64,000 nt of DNA from Arion vulgaris (Eukaryota > Mollusca > Gastropoda > Stylommatophora > Arionidae). Position 1 is the stretch's first letter. Every line of letters starts with the position of its first letter. The stretch lies in contig CM036755.1 of assembly GCA_020796225.1 (NCBI GenBank), positions 10,957,994-11,021,993 on the forward strand, in the 5' to 3' direction. The translations under genes and the position numbers were made by a program. Shown piece by piece: positions 19,345 to 28,585 of the stretch. The notes under the pieces are model-generated. The model saw only the letters and a program-made list of their open reading frames with translations, was not told the DNA's origin and did not search any database.

Positions 19345-19432
19345 AAAAGAATTACAAATGGATTTTCATCCGCTATTTATTTACTAAATTTCAAGACTCC
19401 AGCTATGACATCATCGTAACAGCAAGTACGAC
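19345..19432. repeat. Direct repeat, right copy (see 18481-18562)
   Basis: CATCCGCTATTTATTTACTA then ATTTCAAGACTCCAGCTATG then ACATCATCGTAACAGCAAG. It could be flank duplicated around the LINE-B block or part of the LINE 3' UTR. Confidence 0.7.
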
Positions 19433-20044
19433 TCTAAACTGAAGACGGCCGTGTAGAAAGTTCACCTTGCCCTGACCTGTACAGAGGTCGTAGTCTGGCT
19501 GGCGAAGTCTGCCGTGTTCAATCCGCAAAACAGGCCAGTATGCGAGCGGAAAGTTAGGACGAAACGGCTGATACTTTAGTAGGTCAAAGTGTTTTTCGCT
19601 TTTAACAAACAGATGTAGATGTAATACTGGTCTAGAAAACAGACTTGCTGGATAATGACACTGGAAGAAATAAGTTCGGTGTAGAATATACAAAAAATAC
19701 AAACACAAAAATCATAAATGTGTCCAATTTTTCCAGATCTTCTGCCGTCTGGCTATTTGGGATTCCTGTGACACAGATATCGATCGTACTTCCATTCGTG
19801 AAAGAGTTGACACATGACAGTGTAAAGTGACAGAGGGGCAGTGGGGAGAAGCATAATTTCCTGCTCAAAAATTTATTACGGTAAATATCTAAATATCAGC
19901 ATTATTATAAATGCAACTATCTTGCTGTTCCACGTTATTGCTATTCTTTCTTTTTCTGATATCTGACCCCAGTAAAGCCAATTTATGTCTCATAATCTGA
20001 TTGTTTCGTAAATGTAGGTCAACTTGATCCTTTCTTTTGTACGC
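19433..20044. other. No gene recognised
   Basis: Unique-looking sequence with short open frames on both strands. Nothing that I recognise. Confidence 0.4.
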
Positions 20045-20156
20045 TTGAAATATTTGTCTTTATATTCAATGTTGTCTTTTGTATGAACTTCACTCTCTTT
20101 TGTAGCTCACCCAGAGATCTGTGTTGTTTTCTGTCTAGTGTTGTTTCACTGCCGAG
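20045..20156 (-). mobile_element. LINE fragment shared with 12580-12682
   Basis: ATATTCAATGTTGTCTTTTG and TGTAGCTCACCCAGAGATCT match the piece at 12580. It lies head-to-head with the LINE-C fragment that follows. Confidence 0.5.
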
Positions 20157-20157
20157 G

Positions 20158-20475
20158 CCATGAAAATCAGCAGAACACCAAGCCAACCAAACATACAAAT
20201 AGACAACACCAGAGTAAAGCAAGTTTCTGAATTCAAATATTTAGACCGCATTTTCACAGAGGACGGAAAACTAGATAGAGAAATAGAGATAAGATGCCAA
20301 AAATCAAATGCAGTGACTTACCAGCTGGCACCATTACTACGACACCCAAAGATCAAGATGGAAATGGAAAGACAGACGATGCAAAGTATTTTCCTACCAA
20401 CACTTTGTTACCAGTGCCAAACTTGGTCTCTGACAGCAACACACCACAGAAAGCTCACCAAGTGTGAAATGAAAT
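20158..20475 (+). pseudogene. LINE-C ORF2 segment
   Basis: About 107 codons: MKISRTPSQPNIQIDNTRVK, QVSEFKYLDRIFTEDGKLDR, EIEIRCQKSNAVTYQLAPLL, then TLCYQCQTWSLTATHHRKLT, KCEMKCL, stop. The FKYLGSIFTxDG-type motif (here FKYLDRIF) is a hallmark of non-LTR ORF2 after the polymerase domain. This is the unexpanded form of the unit amplified at 4771-5586. Confidence 0.88.
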
Positions 20476-20905
20476 GCTTGTGAAAAGACACGAAGGGTTG
20501 GAGAAGACCATCGTGGAAGGTGGCATACCAGCAAATAGGAGAAGAAGAAGAAGACAACGGAGAAGATGGATTCAGGATGTAATTGATGGTTTGAACATGA
20601 CGGCTGCAGAGGCGGGACATCTGGCCTATGAGAGAGAGAAATTCAGGACTGATAAGGTGTCAAAGTTCTGCTCAGGACAAGATTTTTTTTCGATTCAGAA
20701 GCACTTGAGCTTTTAACTCTTCAGCTCGGTGCCATGGACATCGTAACCCTTCGGTTCGGTGCCACGAACACCGTAAATCTGGAGAACCTGTGGCTTTTCT
20801 GCCAGCCCGTGGAATTGAACCGCACTCACAAGGGGCTTGCCACCCGTCATCCAACGCGCTACGAACACGCTGGGCAGGCGGGCAACAAGATATTTAATGA
20901 TAAGT
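20476..20905 (+). mobile_element. LINE-F 3' end, carrying SINE-C
   Basis: VKRHEGLEKTIVEGGIPANR, then RRRWIQDVIDGLNMTAAEAG, then HLAYEREKF and a C-terminal FCSG. LINE-F joins LINE-C abruptly at 20475, so this is a chimera or an insertion. SINE-C occupies 20684-20884, and the LINE tail TATTTAATGATAAG resumes after it. Homologous ends: 37569-37740, 47945-48170, 57415-57520. Confidence 0.82.
20684..20884 (-). mobile_element. SINE-C, nested in LINE-F
   Basis: 7-bp duplication ACAAGAT at 20677-20683 and 20885-20891. Full SINE-C with poly-T at left and a GCCCGCCTGCCCAGCGTG head on the sense strand. Confidence 0.88.
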
Positions 20906-21050
20906 TATGACAGAATTTCCCTGTTTGTACTTTAACCGCATCTCTAACTTTATTTGGGTAATCTACGTGCACTCTCCTGCTTATCCATTCTTTACTATGT
21001 TTTCTGCTGACCCATCCGTATATAACCGGACTCAGAAATCGTGTAGACTT

Positions 21051-21302
21051 AAAGAGTTTTAAACCGAAGTATTGACTTCACTGCACCGGGTTTTACCCCA
21101 TATTGCTCGGTCCCTCTCCGCAGAAATGTCACGCCTTCTGCCGAGAGTTTTGCACAAAGCACGAACTCCGTAGCTCCAGCAACAATCCTAGGGGTCTCTG
21201 GAAAAAACTGCACTCGTGAACAGAAGGTTGCGGTCCGGATTGGAACCCACGACCTTCGACTCACAAGGCAAAGGGCTTAACTACTTAGCCACAGAGACTC
21301 CC
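21051..21302 (-). mobile_element. SINE-F, full length
   Basis: Sense strand: head GGGGAGTCTCTGTGGCTAAG with an A-box-like GGCTAAGTAGTTAAGC, B-box-like GGGTTCCAATCC (one change), CTAGGATTGTTGCTGGAGCT, CGGAGTTCGTGCTTTGTGC, and the AGTCAATACTTCGGTTTAAA end. tRNA-derived. Confidence 0.85.
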
Positions 21303-21339
21303 CCTCCCCTCCGAGACGTGTAGGCATTCTTCATACAAT

Positions 21340-21450
21340 CTTCCTTCTTTCTTTCTGTTGTCTTCACACTGTTACCGGTTGTTACTCAGTGTCGTTGTTT
21401 TCTGTTTTTGTCTTACGCTGCTCTAGTGGCGTGGGTGATTGTTATTTTTG
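21340..21450 (-). mobile_element. LINE-C 3' UTR fragment
   Basis: TCTTCACACTGTTACCGGTT, TGTCGTTGTTTTCTGTTTTT, TGCTCTAGTGGCGTGGGTGA match the LINE-C 3' end at 33211-33350 and 44085-44140. Confidence 0.75.
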
Positions 21451-21452
21451 CC

Positions 21453-21656
21453 TTGCGAGTCGAAGGTCGTGGGTTCGAATCCGGACCGCGCCGTTCTGTT
21501 CACGAGTTCAGTTTTTCCAGAGACCCCTAGGATTGTTGCATGAGCTACGGAGTTCGTGCTTTGTGTAATACTCTCTGCAGGTGGTGTGCCATTTCTGCGG
21601 AGAGGGACCGAGTCATATGAGGCAACAGTCGGTGCAATGCAGTCAATCTTTCGGCT
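21453..21656 (+). mobile_element. SINE-F, 5' truncated
   Basis: B box GGTTCGAATCC, TAGGATTGTTGCATGAGCTA, CGGAGTTCGTGCTTTGTG, GCAGTCAATCTTTCGGCTTA. Opposite orientation to the copy 150 bp upstream. Confidence 0.85.
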
Positions 21657-21659
21657 TAT

Positions 21660-21962
21660 TTATATAGAAAAAGTTGGAGACTGCAGTAAAACTTATTATA
21701 GAAAAAGTTGGAGACTGCAGTAAAACTTATTATAGAAAAAGTTGGAGACTGCAGTAAAACTTATTATGGAAAAAGTTGGAGACTGCAGTAAAACTTATTA
21801 TAGAAAAAGTTGGAGACTGCAGTAAAACTTATTATAGAAAAAGTTGGAGACTGCAGTAAAACTTATTATAGAAAAAGTTGGAGACTGCAGTAAAACTTAT
21901 TATGGAAAAAGTTGGAGACTGCAGTAAAACTTATTATAGAAAAAGTTGGAGACTGCAGTAAC
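21660..21962. repeat. Minisatellite, 34-bp unit
   Basis: Nine copies of AGAAAAAGTTGGAGACTGCA GTAAAACTTATTAT, with a TATGG variant every fourth to fifth copy. It abuts a LINE-C fragment on the right. Confidence 0.95.
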
Positions 21963-22004
21963 AAAAGGCTTATTTTTACCGCTTTACATGATTTGCCTGT
22001 ACGG

Positions 22005-22312
22005 TTCACCAGGAAAGATAAGACTACGAAACGAGGACATCAGAAGCAGAGTCGGTATAACTTCATGCACCGAATACATTTAAAGACAAAGAAATTATTT
22101 AAATCAATAATTTAATAAATTTAATAAATTAATTTAAATTTAAATTAAAGAAAAAAGATGGATAGACAATATCAAGACCACATTAAATAAACACGGATAT
22201 AACACAACAAAGGCGACTCATTTGACCCTGGAAAGCAAACTAAAGCTCCCACCCCTACACTTAACGACAAGAGTGGACAACCAATTCGTCATCCACCTGG
22301 GGAAAGACAATA
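22005..22312 (+). mobile_element. LINE-C C-terminal and 3' UTR fragment
   Basis: TCACCAGGAAAGATAAGACT, GAGGACATCAGAAGCAGAGT (ORF2 VTRKDRLQNEDIRSR region, frameshifted), then GATGGATAGACAATATCAAG (RWIDNI) and 3' sequence with AGAGTGGACAACCAATTCG. An AT-rich stretch at 22090-22150 interrupts it. Confidence 0.75.
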
Positions 22313-22417
22313 GACAATAGATGGATAGACAGGATTCTGCTATGCCATCTCTCCATCTTTTTCGTAGTCTACCTTTTTCCTGATGTTCTGTTGTAGGAAA
22401 CAATAACGAGTAGAACT
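22313..22417 (-). mobile_element. LINE-C fragment, opposite strand
   Basis: AGGATTCTGCTATGCCATCT then CCTTTTTCCTGATGTTCTGT match 33370-33450 (minus). It encodes the RxRKRWxDGIAES segment. Confidence 0.75.
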
Positions 22418-22560
22418 GGATGTCTTAGGGGCAGAGTAAGGAGTGTGTTTAACCAGCGAGCCCCAGGAACTATAAGTATGCATTTTGACATCTGTTGGGA
22501 GAGACTGAGCACCTATGGGTCTGCCCAGAGTGCTATGACTCCAGTTCAGTAACCAATAAC
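22418..22560 (+). mobile_element. LINE-D C-terminal fragment
   Basis: Encodes GCLRGRVRSVFNQRAPGTIS then a tail with LERLSTYGSAQS-like residues. Matches the minus-strand LINE-D copy at 37826-38180. Confidence 0.72.
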
Positions 22561-22561
22561 T

Positions 22562-22676
22562 AATTGTTCTTCCTCGATTTCTCCATATCGAACACATGTT
22601 AACCACTCTTTGTAATATGTATGTGATCTGAGCCTAAGAGCGATTGTACGTTCTTACAGTTATCCGCCTACAAGTA
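22562..22676 (-). mobile_element. SINE-B 3' part
   Basis: CTCCATATCGAACACATGTT, TATGTGATCTGAGCCTAAGA, CCGCCTACAAGTAG; the head half is missing. Confidence 0.8.
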
Positions 22677-22812
22677 GACTTGCAGTTCCATATTTTATTT
22701 AGACTTTTAAAAGCTGATGTTGCTTTGACAATTCGTATCATAATTTCTTTTTAACATTTCCTGTGCAATCCAAATTGCTACCTAAATAGGTGAACTGCTC
22801 TGTTATTATTTA
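22677..22812 (-). mobile_element. LINE-A fragment
   Basis: CTTGCAGTTCCATATTTTAT, TTAGACTTTTAAAAGCTGAT, CAAATTGCTACCTAAATAGG match LINE-A at 9532-9645. Confidence 0.82.
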
Positions 22813-23770
22813 GTTACTTAGACTTTAGACTTTAGTTACGATGACTAGCAACAGAAACTGAAGATCCATTTACTAGCAAAGTTATCAAGCTGAGCGGTAG
22901 AAGTCATGACTAGTTGATCGAAGTCAGGGAATGCAGACTTAAGGAGGTGAAGTGGAGCAGACGAGATGCAGCGATACCGCGAGTCGACTGGGATAGACAG
23001 TGGCTAGAATTCTAGAAGCGACTTGTTTATGAAGGGACTTTCAACGGCAGATCTGTGAAGTTCATACTGTCTGACCTAGTTAAAGCCGACAGTTGCACGT
23101 CACGTTACAACCGCGTTAAAGTGCACAACAGCAGACATGCCGGCATTTGTCCCGGCAGGTATTGTGTTTGCCTCCAAGTATTCCGGACTGAGGTTGGTCG
23201 GTCGCGAGGTATAGAAATAGTGAGAGAGAGAAGGGAGAGGTTAAACCAGCTGAAGGCAGGATGGGGAATTAAAAAACAAAACAAGATACACATTCGTCTA
23301 TAAAACAGTCAGGGAAAGAAACTATAACCGATTAAATTTAATACTTGCTCTGCACGTGAAAGGACCTACTGCATAATTATCGCTTCTTGTGAAACTTCAA
23401 GCCAGTGAGTGTGCTAGCCGTGTGGGTGTGTACAAATAGACTCGAAGTTATCGTCACCCCCACCACTTTTCGATCAGTACCGCAGACGTAACCGAACGTG
23501 TAGCAAACGCACACTTAATATTGAATTCTGACGGCTTTTGGTGTGTATTTGTGAGACCTAACACATAGCCGACTTTTACCGACAAACTATGGAAGTTATA
23601 AACAGTGCATTAGAACTCAACTTTCAACTATAAATAGATAATACATTCTTTTCTAGATGCACATGGTTGTATATCTACATGTTCGGGGTAAGTACCGTCA
23701 AATTTTTAACTCAAATCTTGTTAGTTATATAGCATACATTTATCACACTTGTATCTGTGTTTTTATTTCT
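22813..23770. other. No gene recognised
   Basis: About 1 kb with no TE terminus or array that I recognise. An 82-codon plus-strand frame (23055-23303, MKFILSDLVKADSC start) has no known domain. This is one of the longest repeat-poor stretches in the window. Confidence 0.45.
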
Positions 23771-24202
23771 ATTGATTGATAGAACCATCATCATTGCACT
23801 TCGGTGAGTAACCATGTGTGCTTCGATCTCTTTCTTACACAGAAATATCTCAGCTGCAGTGCACGAACTCCGTTGCACCGGTGTTGGTCCCCGATGTAAT
23901 TTTGAGGATGGTGAAGATATTTTTGTAGGAATTTTATTTTTAATCGTTTCTAATTAATTTTGCCCGGGCTGCGGCTTTTCAGCCTGCTCTTCTCGATTGT
24001 GAACTGCTAAGGGTTCTTTTACGTGCTCAAATTTAACACGGGACATCCGATTTATCATCCGTCTCTGATAGGACTAGGAACTCAATCTCACCTACACTGA
24101 GATCAGGGATCTCTGGAAAAATATCCACATAGCTCGACGAGGGAGCGAACCTGGTACCTGTGGCACGATAGACGAGCAACAAACCTCTACGCCACACACT
24201 AA
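23771..24202 (-). mobile_element. SINE-G, full length
   Basis: Sense strand: head with GTGGCGTAGAGGTTTGT (A-box-like) and CAGGTTCGCTCCC (B-box-like), CCAGAGATCCCTGATCTCAG, GAGCACGTAAAAGAACCCTT, then CGGAGTTCGTGC and the ATCAATCAATAG-type end. The CGGAGTTCGTG word is also in SINE-F. Confidence 0.8.
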
Positions 24203-24451
24203 TTTGCTTAATACAAAAAAAACACATGTGAAGTGTCACTCTGATACAATATTTCCTGCATGATTATATCTTAACTCATCCCATACCGTTAACCAATTCA
24301 ACGGCATACAAAATATACGGTAGTCACACCGATAGGGACTTCTTATAATATAGAGTACCTTCTTTCTTGTTATTTATACTAACTCTTCCAAGTTGTTATC
24401 AGTTATAAATAATATAATAAATACATATATAAATAGTATAATTCATTACAT

Positions 24452-24748
24452 GGTGGGCGTCCGTAGCTTAAGCGGTAGTGAGCTCGATAACAACCCAAGC
24501 GTACCTGGTTCAAACACCGCGGCGGGCAGTTTGGAAGCAAACTCGTGTCCGTGGATTTTTTAGAACGGTAAAAATAGACCACGCCGTTCAGAAAGCAATG
24601 ACAGACTACTGAAAGTATATGTGGTACCTAGAAAATCGACGACTCGTTTACTGTGGTTGATGACAGCGTCCTGTAAAAGATATGCCACAATTTTCCTTCC
24701 ATCATATTCATATGATAGAGAGAAAGTGTCCCGTAGCATAAACTGCAA
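24452..24748 (+). mobile_element. SINE-H
   Basis: tRNA-like head GTGGGCGTCCGTAGCTTAAG CGGTAGTGAG (A box) and TGGTTCAAACACC (B box), then TTCAGAAAGCAATGACAGAC, AAATCGACGACTCGTTTACT, AGATATGCCACAATTTTCC. Other copies at 25622-25852 (minus) and 60125-60378. Confidence 0.85.
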
Positions 24749-24775
24749 ACATTCATCAACTGGTGTCTACGCAGA

Positions 24776-24962
24776 ATAGAGGGACTGAGATGGTATGATA
24801 GGGTCACAAATGAGAAACTTATGGAGAGAACAAGACATAATAGAGGGACTGAGATGGTATGATAGGGTCACAAATGAGGAACGTATGGAGAGAACAAGAC
24901 ATAATAGAGGGACTGAGATGGTATGATAGGGTCACAAATGAGGAACTTATGGAGAGAACAAG
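24776..24962. repeat. 64-bp triplication inside LINE-B
   Basis: Three tandem copies of a 64-bp piece starting AATAGAGGGACTGAGATGGT. The single-copy version is at 31745-31805. 64 is not a multiple of three, so the duplication broke the ORF. Confidence 0.92.
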
Positions 24963-25245
24963 ACAGATTCTAGTGAGACAAGAGGTTTAACAAAAAGACG
25001 CTGGCGATGGATAGGACACACTTTGCGAAAACCGAAGGGGAATATAAGAAGAAGGGTCCTTTCCTGCAACCCGCAGGGACATTGAAAGAAGTGAAGGCCG
25101 AGAAATACATGGAGACGAGATTTGGAAGCAGAGATCAACAATATGAAGAAGAGCTGGAGGGAGCTGCAGGAGATAGCTAGAGATAGGAAGACTTGGCATG
25201 AGTTGGTTGAGGGCATATGGCCCAATCTGGGTTTTAAAAAAAAAC
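24776..25245 (+). mobile_element. LINE-B (RTE-like) C-terminus with internal duplication
   Basis: RIEGLRWYDRVTNEEL, the tandem unit, then LTKRRWRWIGHTLRKPKGNI, RRRVLSCNPQGH, then a tail ending LVEGIWPNLGF. The WIGHTLR and NPQG motifs are typical of RTE-clade ORF2 ends. Minus-strand relative at 39670-40110. Confidence 0.83.
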
Positions 25246-25276
25246 AGAGACAAAGAGAGAGAGTATGAATTTGTTT

Positions 25277-25451
25277 GTTATTTCACATTTCTATGCCTTA
25301 GTGTGCAGGAGGTAAGACGGATTAGCGTAACGCACAAGCGTTCGCTATTGACTCAGACACAAATTCAATCCCACAAACGATGTTCTACACGTGCTGAAAA
25401 GAATTGGCTCTCCTACCTCCTGCACACTAGGGTCTAGAAATGTGACATAAC
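25277..25451. mobile_element. Foldback element with 39-bp inverted ends
   Basis: Arms 25277-25315 and 25413-25451 pair with about six mismatches (CACATTTCTA and GTGTGCAGGAGGTA within the left arm). The interior words AACGATGTTCTACACG and GAATTGGCTCTCC recur in other contexts at 25500-25560 and 39400-39470 with the CAGGAGG/GAATTCCTTTCCTCAC motif, so it may be an inverted dimer of another repeat. Confidence 0.7.
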
Positions 25452-25499
25452 GTCATACCAAAAGGTCTTAAAAAGCTACGTTAAAATATTTTTTTAGTC

Positions 25500-25610
25500 T
25501 GCAGGAGGGCCAATTCCTTTTCTCACTTGTTGAACGTCGAGTAGGAGATTGAACCCACCTCTTGTGTCCGAGTGGATAAGTGAACGACGCTTATGCATTT
25601 TGCTAATCCA
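25500..25610. repeat. Dispersed repeat related to 25277-25451 and 39400-39500
   Basis: TGCAGGAGGGCCAATTCCTT then TTCTCACTTGTTGAACG resembles AGGAGGGTAAATTCCTTTCC then TCACTTATAAACC at 39437. Followed by a tRNA-like GTGTCCGAGTGGATAAGTG. Family unknown. Confidence 0.55.
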
Positions 25611-25621
25611 TATTATAATTA

Positions 25622-25852
25622 ATGTGATTCATCAATCGTGGCATATCCTTTACATGACTTAGCCACCAATCACTGAAAACGAGTCGTCGATTTTCTAGGC
25701 ACCACTTATACGTTCAGTAGTTTGCCATTGCTTTCTGAACGGTAAGGTTTATTTTTACAGTACTTAAAAATCCAAAGGAACGAGTTTGCTTCCAAAATTG
25801 TCCACTGCTGAGTTTGAACCAGATACACTTGGGTTGTGACAAGCTCATCATC
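25622..25852 (-). mobile_element. SINE-H
   Basis: Minus strand copy: ATCGTGGCATATCCTTTACA, AGTTTGCCATTGCTTTCTGA, GTTTGAACCAGATACACTTG (B-box region). Body well conserved with 24452 and 60125. Confidence 0.82.
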
Positions 25853-25936
25853 ATCAAGGTGCGTGTCTTTTATAGGACGAGCGCATCTGAAATTCACTCT
25901 GTCTCTAGGCAGTTCACCCACTTCGCTCATGATATG
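25853..25936 (-). mobile_element. LINE-F fragment
   Basis: TCTTTTATAGGACGAGCGCA and GAAATTCACTCTGTCTCTAG repeat the sequence at 26107-26190. Encodes a DRVNFRCA-type C-terminal segment. Confidence 0.7.
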
Positions 25937-26065
25937 TAGTGTAGGACATACGAGAACCTAACTCTAAACCATAGATTCCCAAACTTTTTCGGCCCACCGC
26001 CCACTTTGCACAACATAAGCTTTGTAACGCCCCCTCCACATTATAACAGTTTGCCAACATCAAAT
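25937..26065 (-). mobile_element. hAT-2 end plus flank, inverted relative to 28000-28150
   Basis: Contains CATAGATTCCCAAACTTTTT, CGGCCCACCGCCCACTTTGC and GCCCCCTCCACATTATAACA, the reverse complement of 28010-28100. The outside flank (ACGAGAACCTAACTCTAAAC) is also shared, so the two loci are related by duplication. Confidence 0.75.
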
Positions 26066-26074
26066 TCATGGTTT

Positions 26075-26336
26075 CTTTAATATCTTGTAGCCATCTTTAG
26101 AGTCATCACCAAGATGCGTATCCTTTATAGGACGTTGCTCTCTTTGCAGCACATCTGAAATTCACTCTGTCTCTAGCCAGTTCACCCACTTCGTCGATGG
26201 TCATATTCATGGTTTCTTTAATATCTTGTAGCCATCTTCTTCTTGGTCTGCCTCTGCGTTCTGGGACCATGCCCTCTAATATTGTTCGCTCCAGGCCATC
26301 GTGACGCTTGATGTGTGGCCAAGGCATCTAATTTTT
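26075..26336 (-). mobile_element. LINE-F ORF2 C-terminus
   Basis: Minus strand: MPWPHIKRHDGLERTILEGM, VPERRGRPRRRWLQDIKETM, NMTIDEVGELARDRVNFRC. A clean 73-codon frame with the RRGRPRRRW basic motif and terminal helix. A 45-bp segment (AATTCATGGTTTCTTTAATA onward) is duplicated at 26062 and 26206. Confidence 0.83.
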
Positions 26337-26382
26337 CTGTATAGTATGTTGTTTATCAGCCAATTGTCTTTAACATTCTGTT

Positions 26383-26592
26383 CGCCCGTCTGCCCAGGGT
26401 GTTCTTAGCGCGTTGGACTACCGGTGACTATCCCTCTGTGTGTGCGGGTTCAATTCCGCGGGATGGCAGAAAAAGCCACAGATTCCCCAGATTTACGGTG
26501 TTCGTGGCACCGAACCGAAGGGTTACGATGTCCATGGCACCGAGCCGAAGAGCTGAAAAGCTCAAGTGCTTCTGGATTGAAAAAAGAAAAAA
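26383..26592 (+). mobile_element. SINE-C, full length
   Basis: CGCCCGTCTGCCCAGGGTG head, GCGCGTTGGACTACCGGTGA (anticodon-arm-like), GGGTTCAATTCCGC (B box), the CACCGAACCGAAGGGTTACG segment once, GTGCTTCTGGATTG and an A-rich tail. Good reference for the unexpanded element. Confidence 0.9.
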
Positions 26593-26740
26593 AGTGTTGG
26601 AATGTAAAAACAAATTACGACGCGAAATGTCGTATGATCTTTCTGTAGCATTTCGTTTCGGCTACATAAAACAACGAGACACACAGAATCTTTGAGTTAT
26701 GAAAGTTATAGTGTCTAAAAATAGATTGCTGTCACAACCA

Positions 26741-27162
26741 TGGAGGTCTCTGTGACGTAGAAGTTAGGTGATCGTTTCTCGTGCCAAAGGTACTAGATTC
26801 GCTCCCTCGTGGAGCCATCTTGATATTTTTCCAGAGATCCCTGATCTTAGTGTAGGTTCCTACTGACTATAAAATGTAGGTCCCGCCATCAATTTGAGCA
26901 CGTAAAAGAACCCTTGACAGTTCAGAATCGAGAAGAGCAGGTTGGAAAGACGATGTGCGAGCAAAATTCATTAGCAATAAATTAAAATAAAATTCGTATA
27001 AAAATATCTTCGTCATCTTCAAAATTACACTGGGGTCCCCCGCCGGAGCTACGGAGTTCGTGAACTACAACTGAGATCTTCCTGTGTAAGAAAGATATCA
27101 GAGCACACATGGTTACTCACTGAAGTGCAATGATGATAGTCATGTCAATCAATCAATGATTA
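26741..27162 (+). mobile_element. SINE-G, full length
   Basis: Head GGAGGTCTCTGTGACGTAGA, B-box-like TAGATTCGCTCCC, CCAGAGATCCCTGATCTTAG, AGCACGTAAAAGAACCCTTG, GGAGCTACGGAGTTCGTGAA, end CAATCAATCAATGATTAA. Confidence 0.82.
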
Positions 27163-27221
27163 AGGATACGGTAGATGTATGTTCTTGGGTTTTTCAGCGA
27201 TGTAATCTATTGATAAGGACA

Positions 27222-27724
27222 CTTCTTCTTCCAAAGCTCCATATCGACCACTTGTCAACCACCATGTGTGATTTGTGTGTGATCTGAGCCTAAGATCGAT
27301 TGTACGTTGTGCTTTTTTCTTTTTTTTTTTTTCTTTTTTTTTCGCTTTTTTCCGATCCAGAAGCACTTGGGCTTTTCAGCTCTTCGGCTCGGTGCCATGG
27401 ACATCGTAACCCTTCGGTTCGGTGCCACGAACACCGTAAATGTGGGGAATCTGTGTCTTTTTCTGCCATCCCGCGGAATTGAACCCGCACACACAGAGGA
27501 TAGTCACCCGTAGTCCAACGCGCTACGAACACCCTGGGCAGACGGGCATACGTTGTGCTAGTTATACGCCTACAAGTAGGCCAGCACATCCGATTTCTGC
27601 GCTGCTTTTTATTTACTAGGGTAGCATCCCTAAGGCCTACATCAGTCGCCTCATACGACATGCATTGAAGGTTGCAGTGGTACTATTCTTTGCTTCCCTT
27701 GTGGGCCCCGGCACCACACGGGAG
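27222..27724 (-). mobile_element. SINE-B, split by SINE-C
   Basis: Target duplication GATAAGGACA (27212-27221) / GATAAGGGCA (27725-27734), one mismatch. Runs from CTTCTTCTTCCAAAGCTCCA to GGGCCCCGGCACCACACGG, with SINE-C at 27314-27548. Confidence 0.92.
27314..27548 (-). mobile_element. SINE-C, nested in SINE-B
   Basis: 11-bp duplication TACGTTGTGCT at 27303-27313 and 27549-27559, perfect. A long poly-T (A-tail on the sense strand) follows. Second case in the window of SINE-C inserted in SINE-B. Confidence 0.93.
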
Positions 27725-27789
27725 GATAAGGGCACTAAAATTGAAATTGATCTATCCAGCGATTTAAGGAATTGGGAATCACACGCTGA

Positions 27790-28097
27790 ACAAGAAGAGC
27801 TATTTTCGTGATTTTGCGATTGAATAATCATTTAAAATTTGAATTCTCCATTTAAATTCATTTTATGTCCGCCTTCCACGATCCATTTTTTCATCAATTT
27901 TCTATTTCATGCATATAATCATTAGAAAATTGACCATGTATATCAGAAATATATATCAATTTTCTATGTCAAAGAGAAAATAAAGCATGTATATATGTGG
28001 GAGGGGGGCGTTGGCAAACTTGTTATAATGTGGAGGGGGGCATTACAAAACTTATGTTGTGCAAAGTGGGCGGTGGGCCGAAAATTTTGGGAATCTA
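27790..28097 (+). mobile_element. hAT-2, partial
   Basis: TTTTCGTGATTTTGCGATTG, CGCCTTCCACGATCCATTTT, GGGGGGCATTACAAAACTTA, GTGGGCGGTGGGCCGAAAAT and end TTGGGAATCTATG. Body as in 16140-16340; left terminus missing. Confidence 0.75.
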
Positions 28098-28300
28098 TGG
28101 TTTAGAGTTAGGTTCTCGTATCTCCTACGCTACATATCATTGCTGAGATGGTTCAGAGTTAGGTTCTCGTATCTCCTACGCTACATATCATTGCTGAGAT
28201 GGTTCAGAGTTAGGTTCTCGTATCTCCTACGCTACATATCATTGCTGAGATGGTTCAGAGTTAGGTTCTCCTACGTCCTACGCTACATATTTTTGCTTAA
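28098..28300. repeat. Minisatellite, 51-bp unit
   Basis: Four copies of a unit beginning GGTTCAGAGTTAGGTTCTCG. The unit is the sequence that flanks hAT-2 here and, inverted and single-copy, at 25937-25980. Confidence 0.92.
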
Positions 28301-28336
28301 ATCAGTTAGCTCATTAGTGCCTCATAGCATGTAGAT

Positions 28337-28585
28337 CTTCTTCTTTGCGTTCGTTCTTTACGACCAATCTTAATCACTCTTTGTGATATGTTTGATCTTT
28401 GCCAAGAATGTGTATATTTTGCATATTGGTTTGGTAGGACCCTAAACGCATAGACTTCTACACATTTAGGACACATGCATCCGATTTCATCCAAACCTCC
28501 TTAGTCGCCTCTTACGACATGCGTGGCAGGTACCAGTGGTTCTATTCTTTAACCCCAAATTTGGGCCCCGGTAACCACTCGGGCG
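28337..28585 (-). mobile_element. SINE-A, full length, inserted in a tandem array
   Basis: Perfect 11-bp duplication AGCATGTAGAT (28326-28336 and 28586-28596), taken from a 26-bp array monomer. The minus element ends (at right) with the sense head CGCCCGAGTGGTTACCGGGG, whose GCCCGAGTGGTTA resembles a tRNA-Leu/Ser-type A box, and begins (at left) with the CGAACGCAAAGAAGAAG 3' end on the sense strand. Confidence 0.95.

Noticed and set aside
18481..19432. LTRs of an LTR retrotransposon
   Set aside because: The 85-bp direct repeats are too short, lack TG...CA ends, and enclose only LINE-B and SINE-A sequence.
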